Source of the DNA: Polaromonas sp. SP1
GTDB lineage: Bacteria; Pseudomonadota; Gammaproteobacteria; Burkholderiales; Burkholderiaceae_C
Assembly: GCF_003711205.1 (NCBI RefSeq)
Contig: NZ_CP031013.1
Location: 1,550,001 to 1,614,000, forward strand
Direction of reading: 5' to 3'
Length of the DNA: 64,000 nucleotides
How positions within the stretch are numbered: position 1 is the first letter of the stretch; each line of letters starts with the position of its first letter. Shown here piece after piece: positions 1 through 7,629 of the stretch. Below the pieces are notes generated by a model. It made no database searches. It had not been told where the DNA came from and saw only the letters and a list, made by a program, of their open reading frames with translations. The position numbers and the translations under genes are program-made.

Positions 1-476
1 CGATGGAAACGCTGAAAGCCCAGGCCGGCATCGACATCGTGCATGTGCCCTACAAAGGCATTCCGCAGGCCGTGCCCGCAGCGCTGGCCGGTGAGGTGCA
101 GCTCACCTTCTCGGGCGCGGCCTCGTCGCAGGCGCACATCAGGGCGGGCAAGCTCAAGGCCCTGGCCGTGGGCGGCAAGACACGCATGGCCGCGCTGCCC
201 GATGTGCCGACGTTCACCGAGTCGGGTTTTCCGGATGTGCCGTCCAACGCCTGGTTTGGCCTCTTTGCGCCCGCCGGCACGCCGCGCGACGTGATCATGA
301 AGCTGCACGCCGAAGTCACGCGCATTTTGAAAGACCCGGAGTTTGTGCAAAAGGAAATCGTCGCCAAGTCGTATGACCTGGTGGCCAGCACGCCGGAAGA
401 GTTCGCCGCCTTCCTGGTGGCCGACAGCGTGCGCAATGCGCGCGCGGTGAAGATCTCCGGCGCCAAGGTCGAATAG
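1..476 (+). CDS. Bug-family (TTT-type) periplasmic solute receptor, C-terminal part
   Basis: The frame runs in from the left edge, so only about 157 C-terminal residues are visible; the stop is TAG at 474-476. The stretch VHVPYKG followed by an A-rich helix and GEVQLTF is the typical second half of Bug receptors, the periplasmic binding proteins of tripartite tricarboxylate transporters, which bind small carboxylates. No membrane segment or cytoplasmic domain is visible. The next gene begins 1 base after the stop, so this receptor is probably co-transcribed with the two hydrolases, which hints at uptake and breakdown of one compound. The ligand cannot be read from the sequence. Confidence 0.9.
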   Translation, partial: METLKAQAGIDIVHVPYKGIPQAVPAALAGEVQLTFSGAASSQAHIRAGKLKALAVGGKTRMAALPDVPTFTESGFPDVPSNAWFGLFAPAGTPRDVIMKLHAEVTRILKDPEFVQKEIVAKSYDLVASTPEEFAAFLVADSVRNARAVKISGAKVE

Positions 477-477
477 C

Positions 478-1380
478 TTGCCGGGCGACGCGAACACCGC
501 CGCCGTCTGGCGCGGCTACAACCAGGCGGAACTCGACCGCCAGTACAACAGCCGCGGCACCGTACCTGACGTGACGGTTTACCTGCGTGAATACGCCGAG
601 CGCAGCGCAGCCGCCAAGGCCTCGCTGGCCTGCATGGAAAACATCGCCTACGGGCTGGGCGACGACGACCGGCTCGATCTTTTCCCCGTGCCCGGCGCGC
701 GCGGTGCGGCGCCGGTGCTGGTGTTTTTGCACGGTGGCGACTGGCGTGCGCTTTCCAAAGACGAGAGCGCTTTTGCCGCGCCCGCGTATGTCGGCGCCGG
801 TGCGATGTTTGTCGCGCTCGACTTCACGCTGGTGCCCGAAGCGACCTTGCCGGAAATGGGCGCGCAGGTGCGCCGTGCGCTGCACTGGCTGTGGTTGAAC
901 GTGGCGCTGCACGGCGGCGACCCGTCGCGCATCCACATCGCTGGGCATTCATCAGGCGCCAACCTCGTCGGCCAGGTGCTGATGACGGATTGGCAACGTG
1001 AATTTGATGCGCCGGCAGACCTCGTCAAAAGCGCCTGTTTCATGAGCGGCCTCGGCGACCTCGAACCGGTGCGCCTGTCGTTCCGCAACGAAAAACTCAG
1101 CCTCACGCCTGAGACCGTCGCGGAGGTATCACTGCTGCGACGCGGCGCCGTGGTGCGCTGCCCCTTGCTGGTGGCCGTGGGTGGCAACGAGACTGAAGAC
1201 TACCTGCGCCAAAGCCGCGAGGTGGCCAGGTGGTGGGCCGCGCGCGGCGAGCCGGCGCAGCTGATCGCGCCCGCCGGGCGGCATCACTTTGACACGGTGC
1301 TGGAATGGGCCGACCCGGCGAGCGAACTCTTCCAGGAGCAACTCGCGTTGATGGGTCTTGGCGCAGGGGCTGCGGCATGA
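478..1380 (+). CDS. alpha/beta hydrolase (arylformamidase/esterase-like), copy 1
   Basis: About 300 residues. The order of motifs is that of the hormone-sensitive-lipase/kynurenine-formamidase type: oxyanion-hole HGGDW near residue 85, nucleophile elbow GHSSGAN near residue 160, and a catalytic-His motif GRHHFD near the C-terminus. The predicted start is TTG at 478, 1 base after the previous stop; this short spacing and lack of a better start support it, but it is not proven. Product is probably a cytosolic esterase or amidase. The next gene is a paralogue with the same N-terminal pattern (AVW..x..QAELD..YN). It overlaps that gene by 4 bases (ATGA). Confidence 0.85.
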   Translation: MPGDANTAAVWRGYNQAELDRQYNSRGTVPDVTVYLREYAERSAAAKASLACMENIAYGLGDDDRLDLFPVPGARGAAPVLVFLHGGDWRALSKDESAFAAPAYVGAGAMFVALDFTLVPEATLPEMGAQVRRALHWLWLNVALHGGDPSRIHIAGHSSGANLVGQVLMTDWQREFDAPADLVKSACFMSGLGDLEPVRLSFRNEKLSLTPETVAEVSLLRRGAVVRCPLLVAVGGNETEDYLRQSREVARWWAARGEPAQLIAPAGRHHFDTVLEWADPASELFQEQLALMGLGAGAAA

Positions 1381-2267
1381 ACGCCGGCATAAAGGGCCCA
1401 GCCGTCTGGCTGGACATGGACCAGGCCGAGCTGGACGCCTCTTACAACCAGGCCGTGTACGCGCCCAATGTGGCCGAGGTGCTGCAGCGCTACGCCGATG
1501 GCAGCGAGGCTGCGCGCGCCGTGTTGGGCGAGCCGCTGCGCTTTGCGTATGGCGACAGCGCCGTTGAAGCCCTGGACGTCTACCCCACCCACAAGCCCGA
1601 TGCGCCGGTTGCCATCTTCATCCACGGCGGGGCCTGGCGTTCAGGGCAGGCGCGTGACTACGGCTTTCCCGCAGCGCTGTTGGTGCAGGCCGGGGCGCAC
1701 CTGGTGGTGCCCGACTTTGCGGCGGTGCAGGACGTGGACGGCAACCTGATGGCGATGGCCGATCAGGTCAGGCGCGCGGTGGCCTGGGTGCACGCGAATG
1801 CGGCGCGCTTTGGCGGCAACGCCGGGCGCATTCACGTGCTGGGGCATTCGTCGGGTGCGCACCTGGCGGGTGTGGTGCTGACGACCGATTGGGCGGGCGG
1901 CTACGGTTTGCCGGCCGATATCGTCAAGGGCGGCCTGTGCTGCAGCGGCATCTTTGACCTGAAGCCGCCGCGGCTTTCGGCGAGGAGCAGCTACGTGCGG
2001 TTTACCGACGAGATCGAAGAGGCGCTAAGCCCGCAGCGCCACCTGGCTCAACTGAAGGCGCCGCTCATCGTGGCCTACGGCACGCTGGAGACGCCGGAGT
2101 TCCAGCGCCAGTCACGCGACTTTGCCGCCGCAGTGGCCGCCGCCGGCAAGCCCGTGCAACTGCTGGTGGCCGGAGGGCGCAACCATTTTGAAATTGTTGA
2201 GAGCCTGGCGCACGCGGATGGCCTGCTGGGTGCGGCGGTGCTGGCGCAGATGGGGTTGAGGGATTGA
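1377..2267 (+). CDS. alpha/beta hydrolase (arylformamidase/esterase-like), copy 2
   Basis: About 296 residues. The ATG at 1377 overlaps the TGA of copy 1, so the pair is translationally coupled; a longer frame upstream is only run-through. The triad motifs are intact: HGGAWRS (oxyanion hole), GHSSGAH (nucleophile Ser), GRNHFE (His). The N-terminus AVWLDMDQAELDASYN mirrors copy 1 (AVWRGYNQAELDRQYN), so the two arose by tandem duplication and diverged. Likely a cytosolic ester or amide hydrolase acting with copy 1 and the upstream Bug receptor. The substrate is unknown. A terminator follows directly. Confidence 0.87.
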   Translation: MNAGIKGPAVWLDMDQAELDASYNQAVYAPNVAEVLQRYADGSEAARAVLGEPLRFAYGDSAVEALDVYPTHKPDAPVAIFIHGGAWRSGQARDYGFPAALLVQAGAHLVVPDFAAVQDVDGNLMAMADQVRRAVAWVHANAARFGGNAGRIHVLGHSSGAHLAGVVLTTDWAGGYGLPADIVKGGLCCSGIFDLKPPRLSARSSYVRFTDEIEEALSPQRHLAQLKAPLIVAYGTLETPEFQRQSRDFAAAVAAAGKPVQLLVAGGRNHFEIVESLAHADGLLGAAVLAQMGLRD

Positions 2268-2273
2268 ATTCCG

Positions 2274-2298
2274 CCCTGGCTTTTCTGGCCAGGGTTTT
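2274..2298 (+). terminator. Rho-independent terminator after hydrolase pair
   Basis: Perfect 7-bp stem CCCTGGC/GCCAGGG (2274-2280 with 2288-2294), a 7-base loop and then TTTT, 6 bases after the stop of the second hydrolase. Points to the end of the Bug receptor/hydrolase transcript. Confidence 0.65.
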
Positions 2299-2302
2299 AA
2301 GC

Positions 2303-2359
2303 AAAATCGGCCTCTAGCCCAATAAGCGCGTGGGCTAGCAGCTCCTAAAACAATAGCAA
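2303..2359 (+). repeat. Dispersed repeat family R, copy R1
   Basis: Contains GGCCTCTAGCCC (2309-2320) followed about 30 bases later by a stem-like AAAACAATAGCAA. It matches the layout of copies at 5924, 39252 and 39867 (GGCTCTAGCCC then an AGCTATTAA-type stem) and, in reverse orientation, 11995 and 34913. Confidence 0.65.
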
Positions 2360-2385
2360 AGAAGAAGCCGCTCCGGGCACGCCAA

Positions 2386-2787
2386 TTACTGCGTTGGCGG
2401 AATCTTCCCGTCCAGACTCTCCGCATGATCACGGCAAAACCGCACCAGCTTTTCCACGTCGTGCGATTTGTTGAAAACCTCGTCGGCGCCCAGTTCGCGG
2501 CAGCGCGACAAAATGTTCTCCTGGCTGTGGCTGGTCAGCACGATGACTTTCTGGCGGGGTGTGCGGTGCTGGCAATCCTTGAGCACGCCAAAACCCGTGC
2601 CTTCAGCGAGGAAGAGGTCGACGATCGCCAGGTCCCAGTCGCCCTCGTGCTGGCCCAGCCACTGGCGCGCGCCTGTCTCGGAATCGGCATGGCCGACGAA
2701 GCGCATGGGTGCGACTTCTTCCATGGCTTCCACCAAAGTTCTGCGTATGTCCGGCTTGTCCTCGACAAGAAACGTACTGATCACCAT
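2386..2787 (-). CDS. Orphan single-domain response regulator (receiver)
   Basis: 133 residues forming one CheY-like receiver and nothing else. Acidic pair in VEDKPD near residue 9, phospho-acceptor Asp in IVDLFL near residue 57, switch Thr in VLTSHS and Lys in FNKS are all in place, so it should be phosphorylated. There is no DNA-binding or enzymatic output domain and no kinase gene next to it. Such proteins act as phospho-relay steps or bind partner proteins such as flagellar or pilus motors or diguanylate cyclases. The neighbouring slyD gene is on the same strand downstream but about 170 bases away, so no operon is implied. Confidence 0.85.
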   Translation of the reverse strand: MVISTFLVEDKPDIRRTLVEAMEEVAPMRFVGHADSETGARQWLGQHEGDWDLAIVDLFLAEGTGFGVLKDCQHRTPRQKVIVLTSHSQENILSRCRELGADEVFNKSHDVEKLVRFCRDHAESLDGKIPPTQ

Positions 2788-2957
2788 GTGATCCCCCGAA
2801 GTTAATTTTCCAAGTTAACCGCCGCCCCTGGCCTGACGTGTCGTCGGGCGTCAACGGGGGGCGTAGGCTCAATCCCACTTTAGGCCAGCGGGCCTGTACA
2901 AGCCGTAACGGGGGGTAACTCCGGGGAAAAATCCGCTAACCGGTCGTTATATGCAGA

Positions 2958-3434
2958 TTAATGGTGGTGGCCGTGCTCGCCGTGGACGTGGCGGTGGGCG
3001 ATCTCTTCCTCGGAGGCGGCGCGTACGGCAGTCACCTTCAGGGTAAAGCGCAAGGCCTTGCCGGCCAGCGGGTGGTTGCCGTCCAGCATGACGGTGTCGC
3101 CCTTGATCTTCATCACGTTGAAGATCACCTGGCGGCCGTCTTCGCCGCGGCCTTCAAGCTGGCCGCCGACCTTGACCCCGGGCGGGAACTGCGTGCGCGG
3201 GATGGTGCGCACCAGGCTCTCGTCGCGCAGGCCGAAGGCGTCCTGCGGCTCCAGCGCCAGCACGGTCTGGAAGCCCGGCTCCTGGCTGTCCAGCGCTTCC
3301 TCGATCTTGGGCAGGGTGTTGCCGTAGCCGCCGTGCAGGTAAACCATGGGCGCGCTGCTTTGCTCGACCAGCTTGCCCTGGGCGTCTGCCACCTTGTAGC
3401 TGAGGGTGACGGCGGTGTCTTTTGCGATTTTCAT
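2958..3434 (-). CDS. slyD: FKBP-type peptidyl-prolyl cis-trans isomerase SlyD-like
   Basis: 158 residues. Starts MKIAKDTAVTLSYKV, has the chaperone insert-in-flap layout of SlyD (GYGNTLPKIEEAL and then a long middle segment with EPQDAFG), and ends with a histidine-rich tail (HRHVHGEHGHHH). In SlyD the tail binds nickel and feeds hydrogenase or urease maturation; here it is shorter than in E. coli. Cytosolic folding helper. It stands alone, with gaps on both sides, and is transcribed away from the Rrf2 gene. Confidence 0.9.
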   Translation of the reverse strand: MKIAKDTAVTLSYKVADAQGKLVEQSSAPMVYLHGGYGNTLPKIEEALDSQEPGFQTVLALEPQDAFGLRDESLVRTIPRTQFPPGVKVGGQLEGRGEDGRQVIFNVMKIKGDTVMLDGNHPLAGKALRFTLKVTAVRAASEEEIAHRHVHGEHGHHH

Positions 3435-3591
3435 GTTGTGGTTCCGGGTGGCCCGGGGGTGCTTGAAAGCGCTGATTTTCGCCCAGCCGGGCCAAAGCTG
3501 CCCAGCCGGCCGGCGCGTGGCGGCATTGGCCCCTGTCAGCGTGGGGACTTCGGGGGTGCCCGCCGGCCTCGGTCAGCGGGATCCGTAGAAT

Positions 3592-3614
3592 CATGCAACA
3601 TGATAAGTTACATG
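3592..3614. promoter_or_regulatory. Inverted repeat at the Rrf2 gene start, candidate autoregulatory operator
   Basis: CATGCAAC, 7-base spacer, GTTACATG: the arms match at 7 of 8 positions. It overlaps the first possible ATG (3600) and reaches the second (3612), so a bound regulator would block initiation. Rrf2 proteins commonly repress their own genes through such dyads. Confidence 0.5.
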
Positions 3615-4097
3615 AAATCAAAAGGCCGGCTTTCAGCCGTTTTGCATGCCCTGCTGCACATGGCGCACCGCCAGGGGCCGATGACATCCGACGAACTGGC
3701 GGCCTGCCTGCGCACCCACCCGGTGGTGGTGCGGCGCACCATGGCCGGCTTGCGCGAGGCGGGGTTTGTGGTGTCGGAGCGCGGCCACGGCGGCGGCTGG
3801 GTGCTGGCGCGGGACCTGGCGTCCGTCACGCTGCTCGATGTGCAGATGGCCGTGGGCTCCGAAGAAACGCCTGCGGACGGTGAGGGCCCGCAAGCCGGCG
3901 GCTGCGTCATCGAGCAGTCGGTGCAGCGCGCGCTGGCCGGCAGCCTGCGCGAAGCCGAGGCACTGCTGGCCAAACGCCTGGGTGAGGTCACGCTGGCCGA
4001 TCTGTCGGCCGACTTCAACCGCGCTATGGCCGCGCATGCGGGCCACGCCGGTCACGCCGATCACGTTCTCTCACCGGAGGCTCACCATGCTGCATGA
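3612..4097 (+). CDS. Rrf2-family transcriptional regulator with His-rich C-terminus
   Basis: About 161 residues from ATG 3612 (MKSKGRLSAVLHALLHMAH, the usual start of this subfamily); ATG 3600 would add four residues. Winged-helix motif TSDELAACL..HPVVVRRTM followed by GGGWVLAR wing is that of the YwnA/NsrR-like branch. There is no three-Cys cluster, so an IscR-like Fe-S cluster is unlikely; isolated cysteines sit near residues 38 and 100. The C-terminus carries regularly spaced histidines (HAGHAGHADH), a possible metal site. The stop overlaps the start of the flavoprotein gene by 11 bases, so the two are coupled and the regulator probably controls that enzyme. Confidence 0.85.
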   Translation: MKSKGRLSAVLHALLHMAHRQGPMTSDELAACLRTHPVVVRRTMAGLREAGFVVSERGHGGGWVLARDLASVTLLDVQMAVGSEETPADGEGPQAGGCVIEQSVQRALAGSLREAEALLAKRLGEVTLADLSADFNRAMAAHAGHAGHADHVLSPEAHHAA

Positions 4098-5016
4098 CGC
4101 CATCATTGTGGGCGGCAGTTTTGCTGGCTTGTCGGCCGCGCTGCAACTGGCGCGCGCCCGAAGAAACGTGCTGGTGATCGATGCGGGCCTGCCGCGCAAC
4201 CGCTTTGCGTCTGAATCGCACGGCGTGCTGGGCCATGACGGCAAACCGGGCCCGCAACTGCTGGCCGAAGCGCGGCAGCAATTGCTGGCTTACCCGACAG
4301 CCAAAGTGTTCAATGGCCGCGTGAGCCGCGTGCAATCGGGTGAGGCGGGTTTTGTCGTGGAGGCTGAAGACGGCTTGCGCTGGTTCACCGGCCGCCGCCT
4401 GCTGCTGGCCACCGGCGTGTCCGACGTGTTGCCCGAAATCCCCGGCCTGCGGGAGCGCTGGGGCCAAACGGTGATCCATTGCCCGTATTGCCACGGCTAT
4501 GAAATCGGCGGCGGCGCGGTCGGCGTGCTGGGCACGGGGCCGATGTCCGTTCACCAGGCCATGATGTTTGCCGACTGGGGCGAGGTCACGCTGTTCACAC
4601 AGGGTGTGGTCGAGGTGTCTGCCGAAGAGCAGGCGCAACTGGCCGCGCGTAAAGTGCGGGTGGAGGCCAGCCCCATCGCCGAACTGCAGGGCGCCGCGCC
4701 CGCGATGGACGGCGCGCTGCTGCAGGACGGCCGGCGCGTGGCGATCAAAGCGTTGCTGGTGGGCACGCAGGTGCGCATGGCCAGCCCGCTGGCCGAGGCG
4801 CTGGGCTGCGCGTTTGACGACTCGCCCTTTGGCCCCATCGTGCGCATCGACGCCTGGGGCACGACCAGCGTGGACGGCGTGTACGCTGCCGGCGACATGG
4901 CCCGCGTGCCGCACAGCATCACCTTTGCCACGGCCAGCGGCGTGGCGGCCGGCATCCGGCTGCATTCCTCGCTGATCACCGAAGACGCGCAGCGCGGGGA
5001 AACCGCGGCGGCGTAA
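4087..5016 (+). CDS. FAD-dependent thioredoxin-reductase-like oxidoreductase
   Basis: 309 residues from ATG 4087, with GGAGG at 4076-4080 as ribosome site. FAD motif GGSFAG at the N-terminus, ATG near residue 105, a CPYC motif (VIHCPYCHGYE) at the position of the thioredoxin-reductase redox disulfide, GVLGTGP for NAD(P)H, and a closing GVYAAGDMA FAD motif. The middle lacks the canonical NADPH arginine pattern, as in the YkuA/TrxR-like oxidoreductases found beside Rrf2 genes. Cytosolic. Coupled to the upstream regulator. Partner protein is unknown: no thioredoxin gene is adjacent. Confidence 0.85.
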   Translation: MLHDAIIVGGSFAGLSAALQLARARRNVLVIDAGLPRNRFASESHGVLGHDGKPGPQLLAEARQQLLAYPTAKVFNGRVSRVQSGEAGFVVEAEDGLRWFTGRRLLLATGVSDVLPEIPGLRERWGQTVIHCPYCHGYEIGGGAVGVLGTGPMSVHQAMMFADWGEVTLFTQGVVEVSAEEQAQLAARKVRVEASPIAELQGAAPAMDGALLQDGRRVAIKALLVGTQVRMASPLAEALGCAFDDSPFGPIVRIDAWGTTSVDGVYAAGDMARVPHSITFATASGVAAGIRLHSSLITEDAQRGETAAA

Positions 5017-5076
5017 GGCGGGAGAAGGCGGCATAGGGCGGCATAAAACGTCATAAAAGGGCCGGTCTGGTTAAAG

Positions 5077-5120
5077 TGGTTGAAAGAGGCGGGAAAGCCC
5101 TCAATTGCCTCTTTCAACCA
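5077..5120. promoter_or_regulatory. Perfect 14-bp inverted repeat upstream of the YpfH-like gene
   Basis: TGGTTGAAAGAGGC at 5077-5090 and its exact reverse complement at 5107-5120 with a 16-base loop, ending 13 bases before the ATG at 5134. No T tract follows, so a plain terminator is unlikely. An operator or an RNA hairpin in the leader are both possible. Confidence 0.6.
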
Positions 5121-5133
5121 TCGACGCCAAGCC

Positions 5134-5781
5134 ATGAACCCGCCAGACACCGCCACCATTGAACTGCTGCCCGTGGGCGGCGCCCCCCGCCAATTGTTTG
5201 TGCTGCTGCACGATGCCGGCGGCACGGCCACCGACATGCTGGAGCTGGGCAACCTGCTGGGCGGTGCTTTTGCCGAAGCCGCCGTGCTGATGCCGCAGGG
5301 CCTGACCGGCCCGCACGCCGATGCGGCAGGCGCCACCGCTGCCGGCCTGGACAATGCCGAGGCCCTGGCCGCCCGCGTGGAAGCCCTGGCCGCGTTTGTG
5401 CGCGCGCAGCAGCAGCGCTTTGACATCCTGCAGTCCGACACCGCGCTGGCCGGCTTCGGCGCGGGCGCCAGCCTGGCGCTGGCGCTGGCCGATGCCCACG
5501 ACGGCCTGGCCGGCCGGCTGCTGGCCTTCGGCGGCGGCTACCAGATCTGGCCCGCCCGCGCGCCCGCGCTCACCACCCTGCATCTGCTGCACGGGCAAAA
5601 CGACCCCGTCGTGCCGTTGGCGCGCACCCGCAGCGATTTTGAACACCTGATGCAGCTGGGGGCAGACGCCACCCTGGACGTCGCCGCCACGCTGGGCCAT
5701 GAGCTTCATCCGGCGCTGATGGACCAGGCTGTGACTCGTTTGCAAACCTGTGTGCCGTTGCGGCACTGGAAAGCCGTTTAA
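5134..5781 (+). CDS. YpfH/carboxylesterase-like alpha/beta hydrolase lacking the nucleophile Ser
   Basis: 215 residues from ATG 5134; an earlier frame start at 5080 would read through the hairpin and is unlikely. Fold landmarks of the phospholipase/carboxylesterase (YpfH) family are clear: LLHDAGG near residue 26, acid motif HGQNDPVVPL near residue 152 and GHELHP near residue 189. The nucleophile elbow, normally GFSQGA, reads GFGAGA, with Gly at residue 109 where the catalytic Ser should be. The protein is therefore probably not a standard serine esterase; a binding or redirected role, or an early stage of decay, are possible. It stands alone between repeats. Confidence 0.8.
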   Translation: MNPPDTATIELLPVGGAPRQLFVLLHDAGGTATDMLELGNLLGGAFAEAAVLMPQGLTGPHADAAGATAAGLDNAEALAARVEALAAFVRAQQQRFDILQSDTALAGFGAGASLALALADAHDGLAGRLLAFGGGYQIWPARAPALTTLHLLHGQNDPVVPLARTRSDFEHLMQLGADATLDVAATLGHELHPALMDQAVTRLQTCVPLRHWKAV

Positions 5782-5799
5782 ACGAGCCCACCCCCTTTC

Positions 5800-5875
5800 A
5801 GGCTCACTGCGTGTAGCCTGCTCCCCCCTCAGGGGGCGGCGCCTGCGGCCCGGCAAAGCCGGTTCCGCGGCTGCC
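5800..5875 (-). repeat. Dispersed repeat family S, copy S1
   Basis: Reading on the minus strand: GCGGAACCGGCTTTGCCGGGCC, a CCCCCTGAGGGGGG-type hairpin, and GCTACACGCAGTGAGC. The same three blocks recur at 26105-26189 and 36551-36643. It lies just after the YpfH-like gene and could act as its terminator through the GC hairpins. Confidence 0.65.
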
Positions 5876-5923
5876 CGCTGGCATTCTTCTACTCTGCGTG
5901 GGGCACGGGTTTGGCATCATTTA

Positions 5924-5975
5924 GGCCTCTAGCCCAAGCGGGGCATGCACTTCTTGCTCCCAAATTAGTAGCAAC
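5924..5975 (+). repeat. Dispersed repeat family R, copy R2
   Basis: GGCCTCTAGCCC, GGGCATGCAC, then AAATTAGTAGCAA: same order and spacing as R1, R6 and R7. Together with S1 it fills most of the gap between 5782 and 6017. Confidence 0.65.
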
Positions 5976-6017
5976 GAGTTTTCTGGCGTGGCGCAGCCAG
6001 GCGGCCCTCTCGGGGAT

Positions 6018-6686
6018 CTAACCAGTACAGGCCTGCAGCGCCTTGCCGGCAAGCTGCGGCTTGAGCGGCTCCAGCTTCGCCTTCAGCGCCGCATCCACCG
6101 CCGGCAGCTTGAGCAGCTGGCCGCGCACTTCGGGGCGCTCCAGCACCACCTTGGCGGTGCGCACGCCGCGTGTGGCGGCGCCGGCCAGCCCGCGTTCGGC
6201 TTCGGCCTGCGAGCCGTAATGGCCCAGTGACAGGCCGGGCCCCAGCGCAGGGTTGACGAGAGGCTCGAACGACACGCCCAGGCCGCGCAGTTCGCTGCGT
6301 TTTTTGGCCAGCGCGTCTTCGCTGTTGTACTTGCCCATGTAGACAATCCAGCGGCCCGGCTCGACGCTGCTTTCCAGCGACCAGCTGCCGATGGGCAGGC
6401 TGCTTTCGAGGCCGGCGCGCAGGGCGGTGGTTTGTTCGGGGGTGAAGAGGCCGGCCTGCAGGCACTCTGCCACCGGCGCCGGCGCGGGGGTGCTGGCCGT
6501 GCTGTCGAGCTGGCGCGCCTCGCTGGCCGTCAACAGGCGCATGGCCTCGGGGCGGATCTGCTGGGCCAGGCGCTGGGGCTCGGCCTGCACGGCGGGCGCA
6601 AAACCGTAGTCGGCCAGCAGGCCCTGGCGCCATGCAAAGTAGCCGCCGTTGGCCAGCAGCAGCACCAGCACCACCAGCCTCAGCAT
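6018..6686 (-). CDS. SPOR-like domain inner-membrane protein
   Basis: 222 residues. One N-terminal membrane segment (MLRLVVLVLLLANGGYFAW), then a periplasmic region rich in Ala and Pro, and a C-terminal part (WIVYMGKYNSEDALAKKR...) with the short beta-alpha repeats of SPOR peptidoglycan-binding domains. The start overlaps the birA stop by 7 bases, so both are made from one transcript. In related genomes a protein of this kind follows birA; its role is not established. SPOR assignment is by pattern and is moderately sure. Confidence 0.7.
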   Translation of the reverse strand: MLRLVVLVLLLANGGYFAWRQGLLADYGFAPAVQAEPQRLAQQIRPEAMRLLTASEARQLDSTASTPAPAPVAECLQAGLFTPEQTTALRAGLESSLPIGSWSLESSVEPGRWIVYMGKYNSEDALAKKRSELRGLGVSFEPLVNPALGPGLSLGHYGSQAEAERGLAGAATRGVRTAKVVLERPEVRGQLLKLPAVDAALKAKLEPLKPQLAGKALQACTG

Positions 6687-7579
6687 GGGCGGGTGCCTCC
6701 CGGGGCGGGCGCTGCGGAATCCGGAAGAGGCCGCACGCTGACTTCGGAGCTGGTGATTTCTTTCATGCCAGCCGCAGTATGCACCAGCAGCGCGCCGTTT
6801 TCGCCCGCGCCGTGCGCCGTGCCGGCGGTGCCGTCAGACAGCCGCACGGCCCGGCCCGCGAGCACGTCGCGCGCCGCAAAACGCGCCTGGAAAGGCGCAA
6901 AGCCGAACTGCGCAAACGCCTGCACCGCCTGCACCAGCGGCGGGATGACGCGCAGCAGCGCGGCCGGTGCGTCCAGCTCGGGCAGCAGATCCTGCAGGCT
7001 GCCGGGCGGGACGCCGGGCAGGGCCGATGCGGGCAGTGCCGCGTTCAATCCCGGATCAAGCGGCACCGCGCGGATGTTGATGCCGATGCCGATCACCACA
7101 TAGCGCAGGCCTTCCCAACTGGCGGTTTCGACCAGGATGCCGGCCAGCTTGCGCTCGCCTTCGGGCGTGGACAACCACAGGTCGTTGGGCCATTTCAGGC
7201 CGATGCGGGGTTTGGCGCCGCTGCCCGCCAGCCGCGGCTCCAGGCTTTCGGCCACGCTGATGCCGGCCACCAGCGAGAGGCCCGACCAGTCCACGGGCGC
7301 CAGCGGCAGGCCGAGGGAGAACATCAGGCTGTCGCCGCGCCGGCTTTGCCACTGGCGGCCCAGCCGGCCGCGCCCGGCGGTCTGCTGCTCGGCCACCAGC
7401 AGCAGCGGCTCGGGGCGGGGCTCTACCGTGGGGCTACCGCGAAAGCGGCGCATCAGTTCGGTGTTGGTGGAGTCGATCTCGGGCAGCACCTCGACCGTAA
7501 AGCCCGGCAAGGAGGGCGCCACGGCCTCCCAGAGGGCCTCGGCAGGCCATCGGATGGGGTTGGTGGGGAGATTGGTCAT
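6680..7579 (-). CDS. birA: Biotin--[acetyl-CoA-carboxylase] ligase
   Basis: 299 residues. Biotinoyl-AMP loop GRGRLGRQW near residue 70, KWPNDLW near residue 128, and LAGILVE followed by GIGIN are the BirA/LplA catalytic signature; a short C-terminal SH3-like domain follows. It attaches biotin to the carboxyl-carrier protein of acetyl-CoA carboxylase in the cytosol. There is no N-terminal winged helix, so it is a monofunctional ligase and not a repressor of biotin genes. It ends overlapping the SPOR-like gene. No biotin operon is nearby. Confidence 0.93.
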   Translation of the reverse strand: MTNLPTNPIRWPAEALWEAVAPSLPGFTVEVLPEIDSTNTELMRRFRGSPTVEPRPEPLLLVAEQQTAGRGRLGRQWQSRRGDSLMFSLGLPLAPVDWSGLSLVAGISVAESLEPRLAGSGAKPRIGLKWPNDLWLSTPEGERKLAGILVETASWEGLRYVVIGIGINIRAVPLDPGLNAALPASALPGVPPGSLQDLLPELDAPAALLRVIPPLVQAVQAFAQFGFAPFQARFAARDVLAGRAVRLSDGTAGTAHGAGENGALLVHTAAGMKEITSSEVSVRPLPDSAAPAPGGTRPC

Positions 7580-7629
7580 GAAAGCTCAGGGCGCGGGGCC
7601 CGGCCGGTGGCCGGCGGGTGAAAGACCGG

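Noticed and set aside
3612..4097. IscR/NsrR-type Fe-S cluster regulator
   Set aside because: The three clustered cysteines needed for an iron-sulfur site are absent.
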